NCBI GenBank assembly: GCA_017540915.1
Contig: JAFYAD010000051.1
Coordinates: forward strand, 1-21,854
Direction of reading: 5' to 3'
DNA from: Lachnospiraceae bacterium
Lineage (GTDB): Bacteria; Bacillota_A; Clostridia; Lachnospirales; Lachnospiraceae
DNA: 21,854 nucleotides
The position numbers were made by a program, and so were the translations under genes. Under the pieces are notes generated by a model. That model was given only the letters and a program-made list of their open reading frames with translations. It was not told the origin of the DNA and did not search any database. This document shows, in pieces, positions 1-9,397 of the stretch. How positions within the stretch are numbered: the first letter of the stretch is position 1; every line of letters begins with the position of its first letter.

Positions 1-13
1 CCCCATCTCCCCG

Positions 14-496
14 TCATTCACCGGAATGCTGCCGGTAAAACTGCTTGGCATGCTCTATCACGTCGTCTGATGTAAAGCGCTTTGGTATGATGAGCGCCGT
101 GATCCGGCCCGTGTATATCAGGAACTGATTTCTGCGATCCTTGAGACAGTAGATCTCTTCCCAGGGGATGACATTCTCTTCTTCACCTACCCTGATACCT
201 ACGCTTTCCTCGCTAATGGTGATGTTCACGGGTTTGGCAAATGTACCGCCCTTCCCCGCTGCCATCCGCGATCTCATCATGAGCGTAAAGGGTATATACC
301 CCAGGATCACAAATCCCATTATGATGTATACCGCAAACAGTCCCGGTGTTATCTTCCCGCGTTCCGTGAAAGCCAGCACGAAGGCGGCAATCCCCGCTAT
401 AATGGACACTATACCCTGACTGTGGGTATACGAATGGTACATATTAAACTCAAAAAGATCCTTTGCTGACAGATTTACTGTTATATCATATTTCAC
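14..496 (-). CDS. YcxB-like small membrane protein
   Basis: This is a short integral membrane protein of the YcxB-like type, whose function is unknown. Numbered from the first GTG at 508, it has a polar N-terminus, two hydrophobic helices at about residues 31-47 and 57-77, and a cytoplasmic C-terminal domain (about 90-155). That domain includes the stretch VIPWEEIYCLKDRRNQFLIY, typical of YcxB C-terminal domains, which resemble PH-like folds. The start is uncertain. GTG codons exist at 508, 505 and 496; the last is preferred because AGGTGG lies 8 bases upstream of it, whereas the first sits against the ribosome site. A TTGCTT/TATAAT promoter lies just upstream. The gene follows flotillin but is separated from it by a terminator, so it is probably a single-gene unit. 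Family assignment is by sequence feel only. Confidence 0.72.
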   Translation of the reverse strand: MKYDITVNLSAKDLFEFNMYHSYTHSQGIVSIIAGIAAFVLAFTERGKITPGLFAVYIIMGFVILGYIPFTLMMRSRMAAGKGGTFAKPVNITISEESVGIRVGEEENVIPWEEIYCLKDRRNQFLIYTGRITALIIPKRFTSDDVIEHAKQFYRQHSGE

Positions 497-526
497 TTTT
501 TTCACCACCTGCCTATAGTCCTTTTG

Positions 527-556
527 ATTATAACATAAATGTGCTCATATAAGCAA
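527..556 (-). promoter_or_regulatory. sigma-A-type promoter of the YcxB-like gene
   Basis: On the minus strand, TTGCTT (551-556) and a perfect TATAAT (527-532) are separated by 18 bases. They lie about 20-30 bases upstream of the candidate GTG starts at 508-496. Confidence 0.6.
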
Positions 557-586
557 GCACAAGAAAAAAGGAGGCATGACATTCCC

Positions 587-639
587 CAAAAAAATACCGG
601 GCTGGCTGATCTCCCTTAAGGGAAATCGGTCAGCCCGGT
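587..639 (-). terminator. rho-independent terminator of the flotillin gene
   Basis: A long GC-rich hairpin (arms begin ACCGGGCTG and end CAGCCCGGT, 596-639) is followed on the minus strand by seven T residues (588-594). It sits 40 bases after the flotillin stop and separates that gene from the YcxB-like gene. Confidence 0.88.
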
Positions 640-678
640 AAACTTTCACATACGCTATTATGCTGTCTTATCAGCACT

Positions 679-2220
679 TTACTGAACAGTACCCGTTGTC
701 GGTGTTGCTGCGGCAGCAGCGGCCGTAGTTGCTGCGGCTGCACCGGCTGCGTTCTCAAGACCTGTCACGTTGATGTTCTTGGTGACTTTTGCATCGTAGG
801 TGGAAGCACGCATTATCTCGGTGAAATCAACGCCTGTTGCCTCGGTCATGGTATCAAACACCTGCTTCATGACCACCGGCATGTTGCCTGATATTTGTGA
901 AACACCGCTGCCGTCCGATCCGGAACCGCCACCGTATATGTTCACCTTGTCTATGGATGCAAGCGGTTTTGCAACCTCTGCAGCCATCTCAGGCAGGATC
1001 TTTACCATCATCTCTATGACAGCGGCACCGTTGTACTTGCGGTAAGCCTCAGCCTTCTTTTCCATGGCCTCAGCCTCGGCAAGACCTTTGGCTCTGATAG
1101 CCTCAGCCTCAGCAACACCCTTGGCTTTGATACCTGCTGCCTCCTGCTCTGCCGCATATCTTGTGGCATCAGCCTTAGCCTTCTGAGCCTCGGCTGCTTT
1201 TTCCTGCTCGTATTTCTCAGCCTCAGCCTGACGCTGACGCTGTACCAGCTTGGCCTCCGCATCTTTTTCTGCCTTGTATTTCTCGGCATCGGCCTGACGC
1301 TCGATCTGGGCTGAAAGTTCCTGCTGGCGTACGATAACTTCTTTTTGTTTGAGCTCTGCCTCTCTCTCGGCTCTGGCGATCTGTACATTGACTGCCTGAG
1401 TCTCGATGGTCTTGGCCTGCTCCTGTTTCTGGATCTCGTATGCGGCATCAGCCTCGGCGCGCTTGATATCAGCCTGAACCTTAAGTTCTGACCTCTTGAT
1501 ATCCAGCTCGTTGTTGCGCTGTGCTATGGCAAGATCCGATACAACCTTAGCGTCATTGGCTTCCTTTGCTGCCTCAGCCTGAGCCACAGCCACATCGCGC
1601 TCTGCGTTGGCTTTCGCGATGGAAGCGTCCTTCTGGATCTTGGACATGTTGTCCTGACCGAGGGCATTGATAAGTCCCTTCTCATCCTCTATGCGCTGAA
1701 TGTTGCATGAGATGATCTGGATACCCAGGGACTTCATATCCACCTGAGCCTTCTCCTGAACCTCATCACCGAATTTTTTACGGTCGGTATTGAGTTCCCT
1801 GAGTTCGATGGTACCGATGATCTCACGAAGGTTACCCTGAAGGGAATCGGTGAGGGCTACCACGAAATCTCTCTCTTTCATGTTCAGGAAGTTCCTCTGA
1901 GCCTTTAAGATACCTTCCTCAGAGGTATCGACCTTAACCTTGGCTACCGCATCAATGTCAACACCGATGAAATCCTTGGTGGGGACATATCCGCCTGTCT
2001 TTATGTCGATGGAGATCTGCTTTAAGAGCAGTGTATCTTTTCTCTCTAAAAACGGGATCTTGATACCCGCGCGTCCGATGAGAACCTTCGGTTTCTTTTT
2101 GATACCGGAGATGATGTAAGCTGTATCCGGTGGTGCTTTCACGTAACCGCACATTGCGATCACGAGCAGCAGTACTACAATGACAACGATGGCAATAACT
2201 GCACCCATTGGTATTGGCAT
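679..2220 (-). CDS. floT: flotillin (SPFH/band 7 membrane scaffold)
   Basis: This 513-residue protein matches the FloT/YuaG architecture and is close to the usual length of about 510. It has one N-terminal membrane helix (about residues 7-28), an SPFH/band 7 domain (about 29-190, including FIGVDIDAVAKVKV), and a very long Ala/Glu/Lys/Gln-rich coiled coil (about 190-400) with repeated AEAE motifs. A Gly/Ser linker and a low-complexity Ala/Thr tail end the protein. Flotillins assemble into oligomeric membrane scaffolds that organise fluid or ordered membrane domains and influence signalling and secretion. The ATG is preceded by AAAGGAGGG at good spacing. The gene has its own strong terminator. 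The NfeD-like partner (YuaF) that commonly accompanies bacterial flotillins is not next to it in this window. Confidence 0.93.
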   Translation of the reverse strand: MPIPMGAVIAIVVIVVLLLVIAMCGYVKAPPDTAYIISGIKKKPKVLIGRAGIKIPFLERKDTLLLKQISIDIKTGGYVPTKDFIGVDIDAVAKVKVDTSEEGILKAQRNFLNMKERDFVVALTDSLQGNLREIIGTIELRELNTDRKKFGDEVQEKAQVDMKSLGIQIISCNIQRIEDEKGLINALGQDNMSKIQKDASIAKANAERDVAVAQAEAAKEANDAKVVSDLAIAQRNNELDIKRSELKVQADIKRAEADAAYEIQKQEQAKTIETQAVNVQIARAEREAELKQKEVIVRQQELSAQIERQADAEKYKAEKDAEAKLVQRQRQAEAEKYEQEKAAEAQKAKADATRYAAEQEAAGIKAKGVAEAEAIRAKGLAEAEAMEKKAEAYRKYNGAAVIEMMVKILPEMAAEVAKPLASIDKVNIYGGGSGSDGSGVSQISGNMPVVMKQVFDTMTEATGVDFTEIMRASTYDAKVTKNINVTGLENAAGAAAATTAAAAAATPTTGTVQ

Positions 2221-2376
2221 AACTTAACCCTCCTTTATGTTGAACTGTTGATATATTTAGCAAAGCCTTAGTGCATCAAGCCGGCAAAATATAATGCACA
2301 AGACTTTCCTGACACAACTGAACGCTTCATGTATAAAGCATGAGCCATGAAGCATTGCTCTGACTCATCACAGCCC

Positions 2377-4086
2377 TTACAGTCTGTAATCGGAAACCTT
2401 CTCCTCCAGCTCGCCCACAGAAGCTTCCACTTCCTCGCTCTCGCTCCTGATGGTGGTAACTGCTCCCGCCAGAGCATTGATGTTGCCCGCAACATCCGAG
2501 ATCTGGTCGCTGCAATCCTGTATTGTGCCGGATATTTCAGAGATATCGGAAGATACCCCGCTGATGCTCTCCTCTATGGCTCTCACGTCTTTGGTATAAG
2601 AATCCAAAAGCCCCTTCATCCGGTCTGAATCCTCGTAATAGCGGTCTGCTATCTTCAAGAACTCCGCATAATCCGGCATTATAGTGTCATTTATGAGCGC
2701 CAGCACACTGTCGCTGGCATTTATCAGCTCATCCACCGAAGTGATCACATTACTGCTGATATTGCTGATGTTTTCAGCCGTAGTCTTAGAGCTGTCCGCA
2801 AGATTTCGTATCTCATCCGCCACGACAGCGAAGCCCTTGCCGGCCTCCCCTGCCCTGGCCGCCTCTATGCTGGCATTTAATGCCAGAAGGTTGGTCTGAT
2901 CTGCAATGTCCAGGATCTGTGTCACAAGTTCCTTAATAGCGGTGACCTGACGGCTTTGCTCTATTCCGCTCCTAAGCTGCCTGCCCTTTTCATCTATGGT
3001 GAGTCTTACTGTATTGCTCTTGTGTTCTGTTGTCTGTTTTATATCCGTAGCATGCGCCCTGATCTCATCAACAAGATCATCACCCTTGGATATGGCGGTC
3101 AAAATATTCCGTGCCGACTGCAAAACCTCATCGGTCAGCCGGTTCACATCATTTATGGAAGCAGCAACATCCCTCATGGCTTCCGACAGCTTCTCCGTGG
3201 TCTCCCCTGCTGAAACTGCGTTTTCTTCCGAAGAAGTCACATTGGAAGTCATGGTGCCGACGGCATCATTTACGGAATGGGTCACATTCGTGATGGAAAC
3301 CATAAGCTCATGCATGTTTATGATAAATCTGTTGATATTCTCGGAGATGGTCTCCAGCTCGTTTCCGCTCGTCTCCTCAATGAGCCTTGTGAGATCGTGA
3401 CTGCCGTTGGAGAGATCCTCCACCTTCGAGTTCACGCTGACAAAGCCGTTCCTGAGCCTTATACATATCAATATGACTGCGATCAGCATTATCACAAATA
3501 CCACAAGACAGATGCCAAATAAGAGAAATGCCACACTCCTGGCATGACTCTGGATCTTCGTATAATCAAGATCGATGCCGACAATGGCTATGACCTCATC
3601 TCCGTCAAAAACAGGTGCATACGCCGTTATGACAGCACCCCACTCATCAACTGTAGGCTCGTCATTTACGGAAACGTTTCCCTGAAATGCACTCAGCATA
3701 TCAGGCTCCATCTCGTATTCCTCTCCGGGATCCGCCGGATCCTCCTGATCCGCATCCACCAGAAAATGAGCGGTTTCCTCATCATCCATCGCCATTGTGT
3801 ATGCATATTCCACCGACTCGGTCTCATAATAGATGGTCAGCTCTTCCAGAATATTCTCGTAGGCTTCCTCATCCTCATAGTCGGCCGCAAATCTCTTGAC
3901 CATCTCCGGATCCAGCAGTCTCGCCGCGGTTTGAACCAGTTCTGTGGAGCTCAGCTGATACTGCCGCAGCATCATGTCAGCCACCTTTTTGTAAGACGCA
4001 ATGCCTATGACAAGATCTCCTATGGCCACTATGATACCGATCAAAAGTCCTATCTCTACGGTTATCTTGATTTTTCTGGTTTTCAT
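2377..4086 (-). CDS. methyl-accepting chemotaxis protein with extracellular Cache-like sensor
   Basis: This 569-residue chemoreceptor has an N-terminal membrane helix (about 9-30) and an extracytoplasmic sensor of roughly 150 residues. The end of the sensor, [24 protein letters not shown], is typical of Cache domains. A second membrane helix follows at about 183-207, with a poorly conserved HAMP-like segment after it. The signalling domain contains the hairpin tip common to all MCPs ([20 protein letters not shown], followed by [15 protein letters not shown]), which contacts CheA and CheW. There is no C-terminal CheR-tethering pentapeptide. AAGGGA precedes the ATG. It lies 52 bases downstream of cvfB in the same direction with no obvious terminator between, so co-transcription is possible. 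The ligand cannot be predicted. Confidence 0.93.
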   Translation of the reverse strand: MKTRKIKITVEIGLLIGIIVAIGDLVIGIASYKKVADMMLRQYQLSSTELVQTAARLLDPEMVKRFAADYEDEEAYENILEELTIYYETESVEYAYTMAMDDEETAHFLVDADQEDPADPGEEYEMEPDMLSAFQGNVSVNDEPTVDEWGAVITAYAPVFDGDEVIAIVGIDLDYTKIQSHARSVAFLLFGICLVVFVIMLIAVILICIRLRNGFVSVNSKVEDLSNGSHDLTRLIEETSGNELETISENINRFIINMHELMVSITNVTHSVNDAVGTMTSNVTSSEENAVSAGETTEKLSEAMRDVAASINDVNRLTDEVLQSARNILTAISKGDDLVDEIRAHATDIKQTTEHKSNTVRLTIDEKGRQLRSGIEQSRQVTAIKELVTQILDIADQTNLLALNASIEAARAGEAGKGFAVVADEIRNLADSSKTTAENISNISSNVITSVDELINASDSVLALINDTIMPDYAEFLKIADRYYEDSDRMKGLLDSYTKDVRAIEESISGVSSDISEISGTIQDCSDQISDVAGNINALAGAVTTIRSESEEVEASVGELEEKVSDYRL

Positions 4087-4138
4087 ATATTTTCCCTTTT
4101 AAATGATTCCAACCAAAACTGCTTACGGACAGCCAACA

Positions 4139-5053
4139 TCAATCACCGACCTTACGGATGGCATTCTCCGTTATGATGATCCGTCTCTCTTTGTAAAGAT
4201 GACCTACGGCACGCTTAAATGCCGCCTTGCTCATGGAAAGTTCCCTGAATATGGTCTCCGGCGATGCCTTATCATTAAAGGGCAGCACTCCGGCAAACTC
4301 ATCTATCACTCTCATGACTTTTTCAGCATCAGACTCAATCTCTTCAAAGGCACGTTTTCTGGTGGTGACATCCACCTTTCCGTCCTCCTTGATGCCGGTG
4401 ATCTTCACATCTATCACATCACCGATCTTCAGACCCTCTCTCCCCTCCTTGCGGGGGATCATGGCTGAATATCTGTCCTCTATTGCCACGAATGTGCCAA
4501 AGTCATGTCCAAACTCGTAAACTCTGGCTTTCACCGTCTCGCCCGCCTCATAAGGGCAGTTTCTGTGCATATATTCATAAAGATGGCGCATACCGGCGCA
4601 AAGCCTTCCGCTCTTGTCTATGTACAAACGCACCAGTGCCTTATCGCCCGGCTTAAGCTCCGCAGTCATCTCGCTGTAGGGTAAAAAGAGCTGTTTTTCA
4701 AGTCCCCAGTCCAGAAAAGCTCCGGTTCGGTTTACATCGCATACCTCCAGTGCAGCTATGTCGTCAAGCTTTATGTAAGGTTCTTTTACCGTAGCGATGG
4801 GTCTGTCCTCGGAATCCCTGTATATGAACACCTTAAGCTTATCACCGGGCTTTGTGCCTGCGGGAATTTCCCTTCCCGGCAGCAGAACCTCTGCCTCTCT
4901 GTCTTCGCCGTCACCAAGATACACTCCGGATTCGGTTTCTCTCAGCACTGTCAGCGTCACAGTCCTGCCCAGATATTTATTTTGCTTTATCTCACGGCGC
5001 CTGTAGCCCTTACCGCTGCGGGATTTGTTTTTGTTATTGAATCTGTTATCCAT
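4139..5053 (-). CDS. cvfB: CvfB-like S1-domain RNA-binding protein
   Basis: This 304-residue protein resembles CvfB (YitL) of Firmicutes, an RNA-binding protein with S1-type OB folds and a C-terminal winged helix; in staphylococci it influences virulence and RNA turnover. The first 25 residues are a basic extension rich in Asn, Lys and Arg. OB-fold segments follow, including a recognisable S1 repeat at about residues 170-232 (GETVKARVYEFGHDFGTFVA onwards). The C-terminal winged helix at about 245-304 carries the typical FNDKASPETIFRELSMSKAA and FKRAVGHLYKERRI segments. The ATG start has only a weak ribosome site (CAGG). A tRNA terminator lies upstream, so the gene needs its own promoter; a TACAAT -10 element is visible but its -35 is poor. 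Confidence 0.9.
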   Translation of the reverse strand: MDNRFNNKNKSRSGKGYRRREIKQNKYLGRTVTLTVLRETESGVYLGDGEDREAEVLLPGREIPAGTKPGDKLKVFIYRDSEDRPIATVKEPYIKLDDIAALEVCDVNRTGAFLDWGLEKQLFLPYSEMTAELKPGDKALVRLYIDKSGRLCAGMRHLYEYMHRNCPYEAGETVKARVYEFGHDFGTFVAIEDRYSAMIPRKEGREGLKIGDVIDVKITGIKEDGKVDVTTRKRAFEEIESDAEKVMRVIDEFAGVLPFNDKASPETIFRELSMSKAAFKRAVGHLYKERRIIITENAIRKVGD

Positions 5054-5118
5054 ATTTATTAATACCTGCTAATTCAAAATGTAGGTTTATTGTATCACCA
5101 AAGTCGGGTTTTTACTAT

Positions 5119-5149
5119 AAAAAAATCCCGGTGGAGATTCCACCGGGAT
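5119..5149 (-). terminator. terminator after tRNA-Gln
   Basis: A perfect 11-bp stem (5125-5135 with 5139-5149, loop GAT) is followed on the minus strand by a run of T residues. It begins 6 bases after the 3' end of the tRNA. Confidence 0.92.
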
Positions 5150-5154
5150 CAAAA

Positions 5155-5227
5155 CTGGCCCACTAGGATTCGAACCTAGGTAATGACGGAGTCAGAGTCC
5201 GTTGCCTTACCGCTTGGCGATGGGCCA
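5155..5227 (-). tRNA. trnQ: tRNA-Gln (anticodon CTG)
   Basis: The minus strand folds into a full cloverleaf. The acceptor stem is TGGCCCA/TGGGCCA (seven perfect pairs) with discriminator G. The D arm contains AAGCGG, the anticodon stem is ACGGA/TCCGT with loop CTCTGAC giving anticodon CTG, and the T arm contains GGTTCGAATCC. It reads CAG codons. CCA is not encoded, since TTT follows the discriminator. A promoter and a terminator flank it tightly, so it is a single-tRNA transcription unit. Confidence 0.95.
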
Positions 5228-5247
5228 TTGTCTTTCCAACAGTGGGT

Positions 5248-5276
5248 ATTATACTAAAGTGTTTTATAAAATGCAA
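5248..5276 (-). promoter_or_regulatory. promoter of tRNA-Gln
   Basis: On the minus strand, TTGCAT (5271-5276) and a perfect TATAAT (5248-5253) are separated by exactly 17 bases. They end 20 bases upstream of the first base of the tRNA. Confidence 0.85.
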
Positions 5277-5289
5277 GCACTTTTTTGTT

Positions 5290-6672
5290 TTATTTTGAAA
5301 ACAGCATTTTAAGTGCCTTGGAAAGATTAACTTTGTTGCCTTTGTAGAGCGACATGAAGGAGTAAAGCTTACCTGCCAGTACAAGTCCTGCTGCTGTCAT
5401 CAGCACCATAATGCCTATACCTGCAGCCGCTATCACTGCGCTGACGTCACCCATACAGATCGCGCTGGGCAGCATCATGGCAGATGTGAACGGCACAAGA
5501 TACAGCCAGGTTGACGCAGCATCAGCAGTCAATCCCTTGAACAGGATCGCGTAGAATGCCACCAGCAGTATGATAACGAATGTACTCTGGTTGCTGGCTG
5601 CCTCTTCCCTGGTGGAAGAGATCGCACCGCACATAGCCGACAGCGAAGCATACATTACAACTCCACATATCAGTGTAAATAATGCCGCGATGACACCGAG
5701 TGGTGTGAAAAGTCCCTGAGTATCCAGGCTTGTCAGGAAGGTGAGCACCGAAAAATGTGCTTCGGGATTTATCACAAACACCATATTGACACCGATAGCC
5801 AACCCTCCGGCAAGCGCAGCGATCCACAGCAAAAGCTGCATGAAGCCTGCCGCCAGCACTCCCGCCATCTTACCGAAGATCATGGCAGCGGGATTGATAG
5901 ATACAAGCATGGTATCCATCAGCTTGTTGGTCTTTTCCAGTATGACTGTCTGCATTATGTTGTTGCCGTACATCAGTATGACAAAATATATCACGAACAT
6001 GGAGACGAACATCAGGATCATGCCAAATATAGGCTTAACCTCATTGTTTTCCTGTTCTGTCACTGCCTCGACATTGGAGTATATATCCTCTCCCTTCGCA
6101 TATCCGGATGCGGTATATACATCATTCTCCACCGGACGGCTCACCTGTACAACACTTTCCATCGGAACTCCCGATGCCAGCACTGTCAAAAAGCTTGAAT
6201 TGTACTCCATATAGTCATTGAAATGATCTGCATGATCTACCGTTATCACCGAACCATCCGGGATTATAATACGGGATACGAGATCGCCGTCCTCATCTTT
6301 TTCGATCAGCAGTATCATGCTGTCCACTTCACCGTTAGCGTGGATCTCATCCAGAGCCTTATCCGTCGATGCTGCATTCACATAAACTATATGTTCATAT
6401 GACTCCGCGACATTGATATCTCCTGCACTCACATTTCTGAGCATCGAAAAATCAGTCTGCGGGGCGTACTCATCCACCACATAGACCTTGCCGGCAGCGC
6501 AGCCCTCGATCACCTCGGTATCCTCACGTCCTGCAAATCCAATAGCCGTGAATATAGCTGCCGGCACCAGCAAACATAACAGTGCGATTACGATGGTGAC
6601 TATCTTATAACCTTTACCTGATACCTGGTTTTTGAATGTAAACTTGAATACCTTATCAAAATTCTTAAACAT
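5290..6672 (-). CDS. ABC-2 transporter permease (NatB-like), second permease of the operon
   Basis: This polytopic permease of about 460 residues has one N-terminal helix, a large extracytoplasmic region of about 180 residues, and five to six helices in the C-terminal half. That topology is usual for NatB/YhaP-type ABC-2 subunits. It shares its opening (FDKVFKFTFKNQ) with the preceding permease (FDKVFRFTVRQTF), so the two are paralogues that probably form a heterodimer with the ATPase encoded upstream. The open frame extends to 6693, but ATG at 6672 is chosen because AGAGGG lies 6 bases before it and it leaves a normal 10-base gap to the preceding stop. Likely role: export of an ion, peptide or toxic compound; the substrate is unknown. 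Confidence 0.85.
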   Translation of the reverse strand: MFKNFDKVFKFTFKNQVSGKGYKIVTIVIALLCLLVPAAIFTAIGFAGREDTEVIEGCAAGKVYVVDEYAPQTDFSMLRNVSAGDINVAESYEHIVYVNAASTDKALDEIHANGEVDSMILLIEKDEDGDLVSRIIIPDGSVITVDHADHFNDYMEYNSSFLTVLASGVPMESVVQVSRPVENDVYTASGYAKGEDIYSNVEAVTEQENNEVKPIFGMILMFVSMFVIYFVILMYGNNIMQTVILEKTNKLMDTMLVSINPAAMIFGKMAGVLAAGFMQLLLWIAALAGGLAIGVNMVFVINPEAHFSVLTFLTSLDTQGLFTPLGVIAALFTLICGVVMYASLSAMCGAISSTREEAASNQSTFVIILLVAFYAILFKGLTADAASTWLYLVPFTSAMMLPSAICMGDVSAVIAAAGIGIMVLMTAAGLVLAGKLYSFMSLYKGNKVNLSKALKMLFSK

Positions 6673-6682
6673 CGCTATCCCT

Positions 6683-8044
6683 CTACTCCCCAATAGCCTT
6701 TAAGATAGTACCGAGCTTCGGTTTTCCGGTACTCTTCAGCAAAAGATTTCTGTATGTTTTTGCGGAAACAACTGCCAGTATCACTACCAGCGCGATCTGC
6801 AGCGCGAAGGCGATCAGCAGTATATAGATCGGAATTCGTCCTGTAATGTAAGCTACAGGAGCCACATAAAACGATAAGGGCGGCACAATGGATGCCACAA
6901 GATTGAAAACTGATGAATCGGAGGTTCCCGCACCGATAGCTGCGAAATAACCCACCATGCATACCAACATCACTGAGCTCGTAGCGCTCTGAACATCCTC
7001 AGCCTGATTGCACGCACTTCCGAAAAGACCTGCCAGTATTCCGAATGTCAAAAATCCCAGCACAATGGCAAAGATCAATATCAGCGACGCACCGATACCG
7101 TTATCCGTAAAGATGGAAAGGCTGAAACCGCTGTTATCAAATCCCTGAGCCTTCGAATCGAAAACATTCTCCAGCACAGCGTTTGAGATAAGAGACCCTG
7201 TCATACCGCACACCAGCACCAGGACAACGTAAGTCATCATGCCGGTGATCTTTCCCATCAAAAGAGCCATGGGTCTGACGCTGACCAGTATGCTCTCCAC
7301 CAGCTTAGACTGCTTTTCCTCATTAACACTGGTAATGATATAAGAGCTCGACATTACCATCACTATCATCAGCACGATACTGAACCCCAAAAGGTAGTTA
7401 AAATATGACATCTGGGAAACTGTCTTCTGGTCTTCCTTTGCAAACTCGTCCTCAGTGTAGGTTCCCTGAAAGCTGATACCGTGCTGCAGCGTAGCCATGT
7501 CCGCATCGCTGATACCCGATGAAGACAGCCTTGCCGCATCAAATTTCCCGGCTGCAAATGATGAAACCTCGTCCAGATCACTCACCGTGATCTTAGTCTC
7601 ATCCGCTGTCACTATATTGACCGCATACCCTGTCTCCGAAAATCCCACTATCAGAGCCGCATCATCCTCATCCAGTTTTCCGGTGATCTCATCCTTGGAT
7701 GAATCGGCGAAAACCACTTTTGACTTCTGAAGACCGGTGGCTCCATCTGCCGTTTCATCAGCGTATAGCCCATCCAGATCATCCATGCCAAACGGAACAT
7801 CCGTCTCATTCAAAACATAGAGCGTGTCAATATCTATACTCTGTGGCGAGTAATTTATAACATCGCCCGCTACACTTGATCCGGCTTTGAAACTTGCAAA
7901 CTGTATAGGTCCCATAAATGTCATGACTAACACGAACATGACAAATGAAGTTATATATGCTTTGTTTTTGAAGGTCTGACGGACAGTAAAGCGAAAGACT
8001 TTATCAAATCCCTTCAGACTGTAAATATTCTCCTGCTTATTCAC
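6683..8044 (-). CDS. ABC-2 transporter permease (NatB-like), first permease of the operon
   Basis: This 453-residue membrane protein begins with a helix at about residues 32-50, then has an extracytoplasmic domain of about 170 residues. Multiple helices follow, including VMVMSSSYIITSVNEEKQSK and LVESILVSVRPMALLMGKI, the NEEKxxKLVESIL motif conserved in NatB/YhaP permeases. Translation starts at GTG 8044 behind GGGGGACAAA. The gene is 15 bases downstream of the ATPase and 10 bases upstream of the second permease, so all three form one operon. It is probably a heterodimeric exporter component; the transported substrate cannot be read from sequence. Confidence 0.87.
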   Translation of the reverse strand: MNKQENIYSLKGFDKVFRFTVRQTFKNKAYITSFVMFVLVMTFMGPIQFASFKAGSSVAGDVINYSPQSIDIDTLYVLNETDVPFGMDDLDGLYADETADGATGLQKSKVVFADSSKDEITGKLDEDDAALIVGFSETGYAVNIVTADETKITVSDLDEVSSFAAGKFDAARLSSSGISDADMATLQHGISFQGTYTEDEFAKEDQKTVSQMSYFNYLLGFSIVLMIVMVMSSSYIITSVNEEKQSKLVESILVSVRPMALLMGKITGMMTYVVLVLVCGMTGSLISNAVLENVFDSKAQGFDNSGFSLSIFTDNGIGASLILIFAIVLGFLTFGILAGLFGSACNQAEDVQSATSSVMLVCMVGYFAAIGAGTSDSSVFNLVASIVPPLSFYVAPVAYITGRIPIYILLIAFALQIALVVILAVVSAKTYRNLLLKSTGKPKLGTILKAIGE

Positions 8045-8059
8045 TTTGTCCCCCGATCC

Positions 8060-9055
8060 TTACGACTCCTCGCCGACTTCACGCACAAAGATCTCGTGTA
8101 ACGACAGCTCGGTAAGATCAAATCTTACAATATTAATTCCTGCACGGACCAGCTCGGCCAGCAGCTCATTCGCCTGGGCATCTCCCGTAACCCGGATCTG
8201 ATACTCGAATTCCTTCTCGGAGAGCACTTCAACGCCCACTTTCTCAAGGTATGTTGTGATATCCTGCTCAACCTTGAGTAAAAGATTTACCCTGCCGTAG
8301 GACTTTTTGATATCGTTAAGATTGCCTGTAACAACTGCCTTCGAGCGATGTAATATGGTGATATCGGTGCAGAACTCCTCCACAACCTCCATCTGATGGC
8401 TGGACATTATGATATATTTGCCCGCAGCGATCTGTTCACGTACAACCTCTTTTAAAATGTCCGTATTCACGGGATCGAGACCGGAAAACGGCTCATCCAG
8501 TACCAGAAGCTCCGGATCCGATATCATGGCGATCAAAAACTGTATCTTCTGCTGATTACCTTTTGACAGCTGATCCGGGCTCTGAAGCTTGAACTTCTTT
8601 TTTACGAGGGCGCCCCTTTGTCTTTTGGAGGTTTCCTCAGATCCTGAACCGTTTGCCTCTGCCATGGCAGCCGCCTTTTCCGGATAAAGATATTCCTCGA
8701 CCTTGAGGCGCTCCGCCCAATAAGCCATCCTCTCGTCAATAGTCTTCCTGTCTATACCTTTAAGTTCGCCGAAATATCTGATCTGATCCACCAGCGCATA
8801 TTTTGGATAAAGACCTCTCTCCTCGGCCAGATATCCGATATTGCAGGTATCGAAGTTCAGGGGCTTTCCGTCCCAGGACACCTCACCGCCGTCTTTATCC
8901 AGCATACCTAAGATCATCCTGATGGATGTGGTCTTTCCGGCTCCGTTGGTACCCAGCAATGCGTACACTCCGGGTTTTTCCATAGAGAAGCTCACATCAT
9001 CCACGACGACCTTCTCTCCGTATTTTTTGTGAAGATTTTTAACTGTCAGTGCCAT
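8060..9055 (-). CDS. ABC-2 transporter ATP-binding protein (NatA-like)
   Basis: This 331-residue ATPase drives the exporter formed with the two downstream permeases. It has a Walker A motif GTNGAGKTT (35-43), a signature LSKGNQQ (163-169, the variant usual in NatA/YhaQ), a Walker B LLVLDEP (183-189), a D-loop GLD and H-loop His220. A C-terminal regulatory region of about 90 residues follows. An extra charged, low-complexity stretch (about residues 124-160, with Ala, Ser, Glu and Lys) lies between the helical subdomain and the signature motif, where relatives are usually short. GGGAG precedes the ATG. It is the first gene of a tightly spaced operon. Assignment to the ABC-2 export class is firm; substrate is unknown. 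Confidence 0.93.
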   Translation of the reverse strand: MALTVKNLHKKYGEKVVVDDVSFSMEKPGVYALLGTNGAGKTTSIRMILGMLDKDGGEVSWDGKPLNFDTCNIGYLAEERGLYPKYALVDQIRYFGELKGIDRKTIDERMAYWAERLKVEEYLYPEKAAAMAEANGSGSEETSKRQRGALVKKKFKLQSPDQLSKGNQQKIQFLIAMISDPELLVLDEPFSGLDPVNTDILKEVVREQIAAGKYIIMSSHQMEVVEEFCTDITILHRSKAVVTGNLNDIKKSYGRVNLLLKVEQDITTYLEKVGVEVLSEKEFEYQIRVTGDAQANELLAELVRAGINIVRFDLTELSLHEIFVREVGEES

Positions 9056-9146
9056 TTTCTCTCCCTTATCATCAGGCGGGAAGCCGGGTCTTTTGAGACC
9101 GCAGTTTCCGCCGTTTTATACATCAGTTATTTCCGAAACAAAGCTG

Positions 9147-9395
9147 TTATACCGCCGAATCGATAGCCTTCGCCAGCTGATCGGCGCAGGATGTTCCCTT
9201 CATCCCGCAAAGGTTTCCTCTCAGGATGTCCGCCGTGTCGGCCGCATCTTTTCCCTCCACCAGCTTTCCTATGGCCTTGAGATTGCCGTTGCAGCCTCCC
9301 ATGAATTTCAGATTGTGAAGCTTATTGTCATCATCCAGGTCAAAGTCGATCTGCATGGCACAAACGCCCTGCGGTGTAAAAGAAATATGTTTCAC
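9147..9395 (-). CDS. TSCPD domain protein (TIGR03905-like)
   Basis: This 82-residue protein is of the TSCPD type that occurs as a stand-alone protein in Clostridia and as a C-terminal domain of some ribonucleotide reductases. Four cysteines characteristic of the family are present: GVC (12), GGC (35), LC (63) and TSC (70). The last motif reads TSCAD rather than the canonical TSCPD. The cysteines probably bind metal; the exact function is unknown. The start is GTG 9395, because AAGGAGG lies 8 bases upstream, inside the end of the preceding gene, whose stop is only 2 bases away. The two are therefore translationally coupled. Confidence 0.88.
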   Translation of the reverse strand: MKHISFTPQGVCAMQIDFDLDDDNKLHNLKFMGGCNGNLKAIGKLVEGKDAADTADILRGNLCGMKGTSCADQLAKAIDSAV

Positions 9396-9397
9396 CT

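Noticed and set aside
1014..1448. Arg/Ser-rich open frame of 144 codons
   Set aside because: It is an out-of-frame shadow of the repetitive Ala/Glu coiled-coil region of flotillin.
2324..2353. GCTTCATG/CATGAAGC hairpin after the chemotaxis receptor gene
   Set aside because: The 8-bp stem has a 14-base loop and no T tract on either strand, so I cannot call it a terminator.
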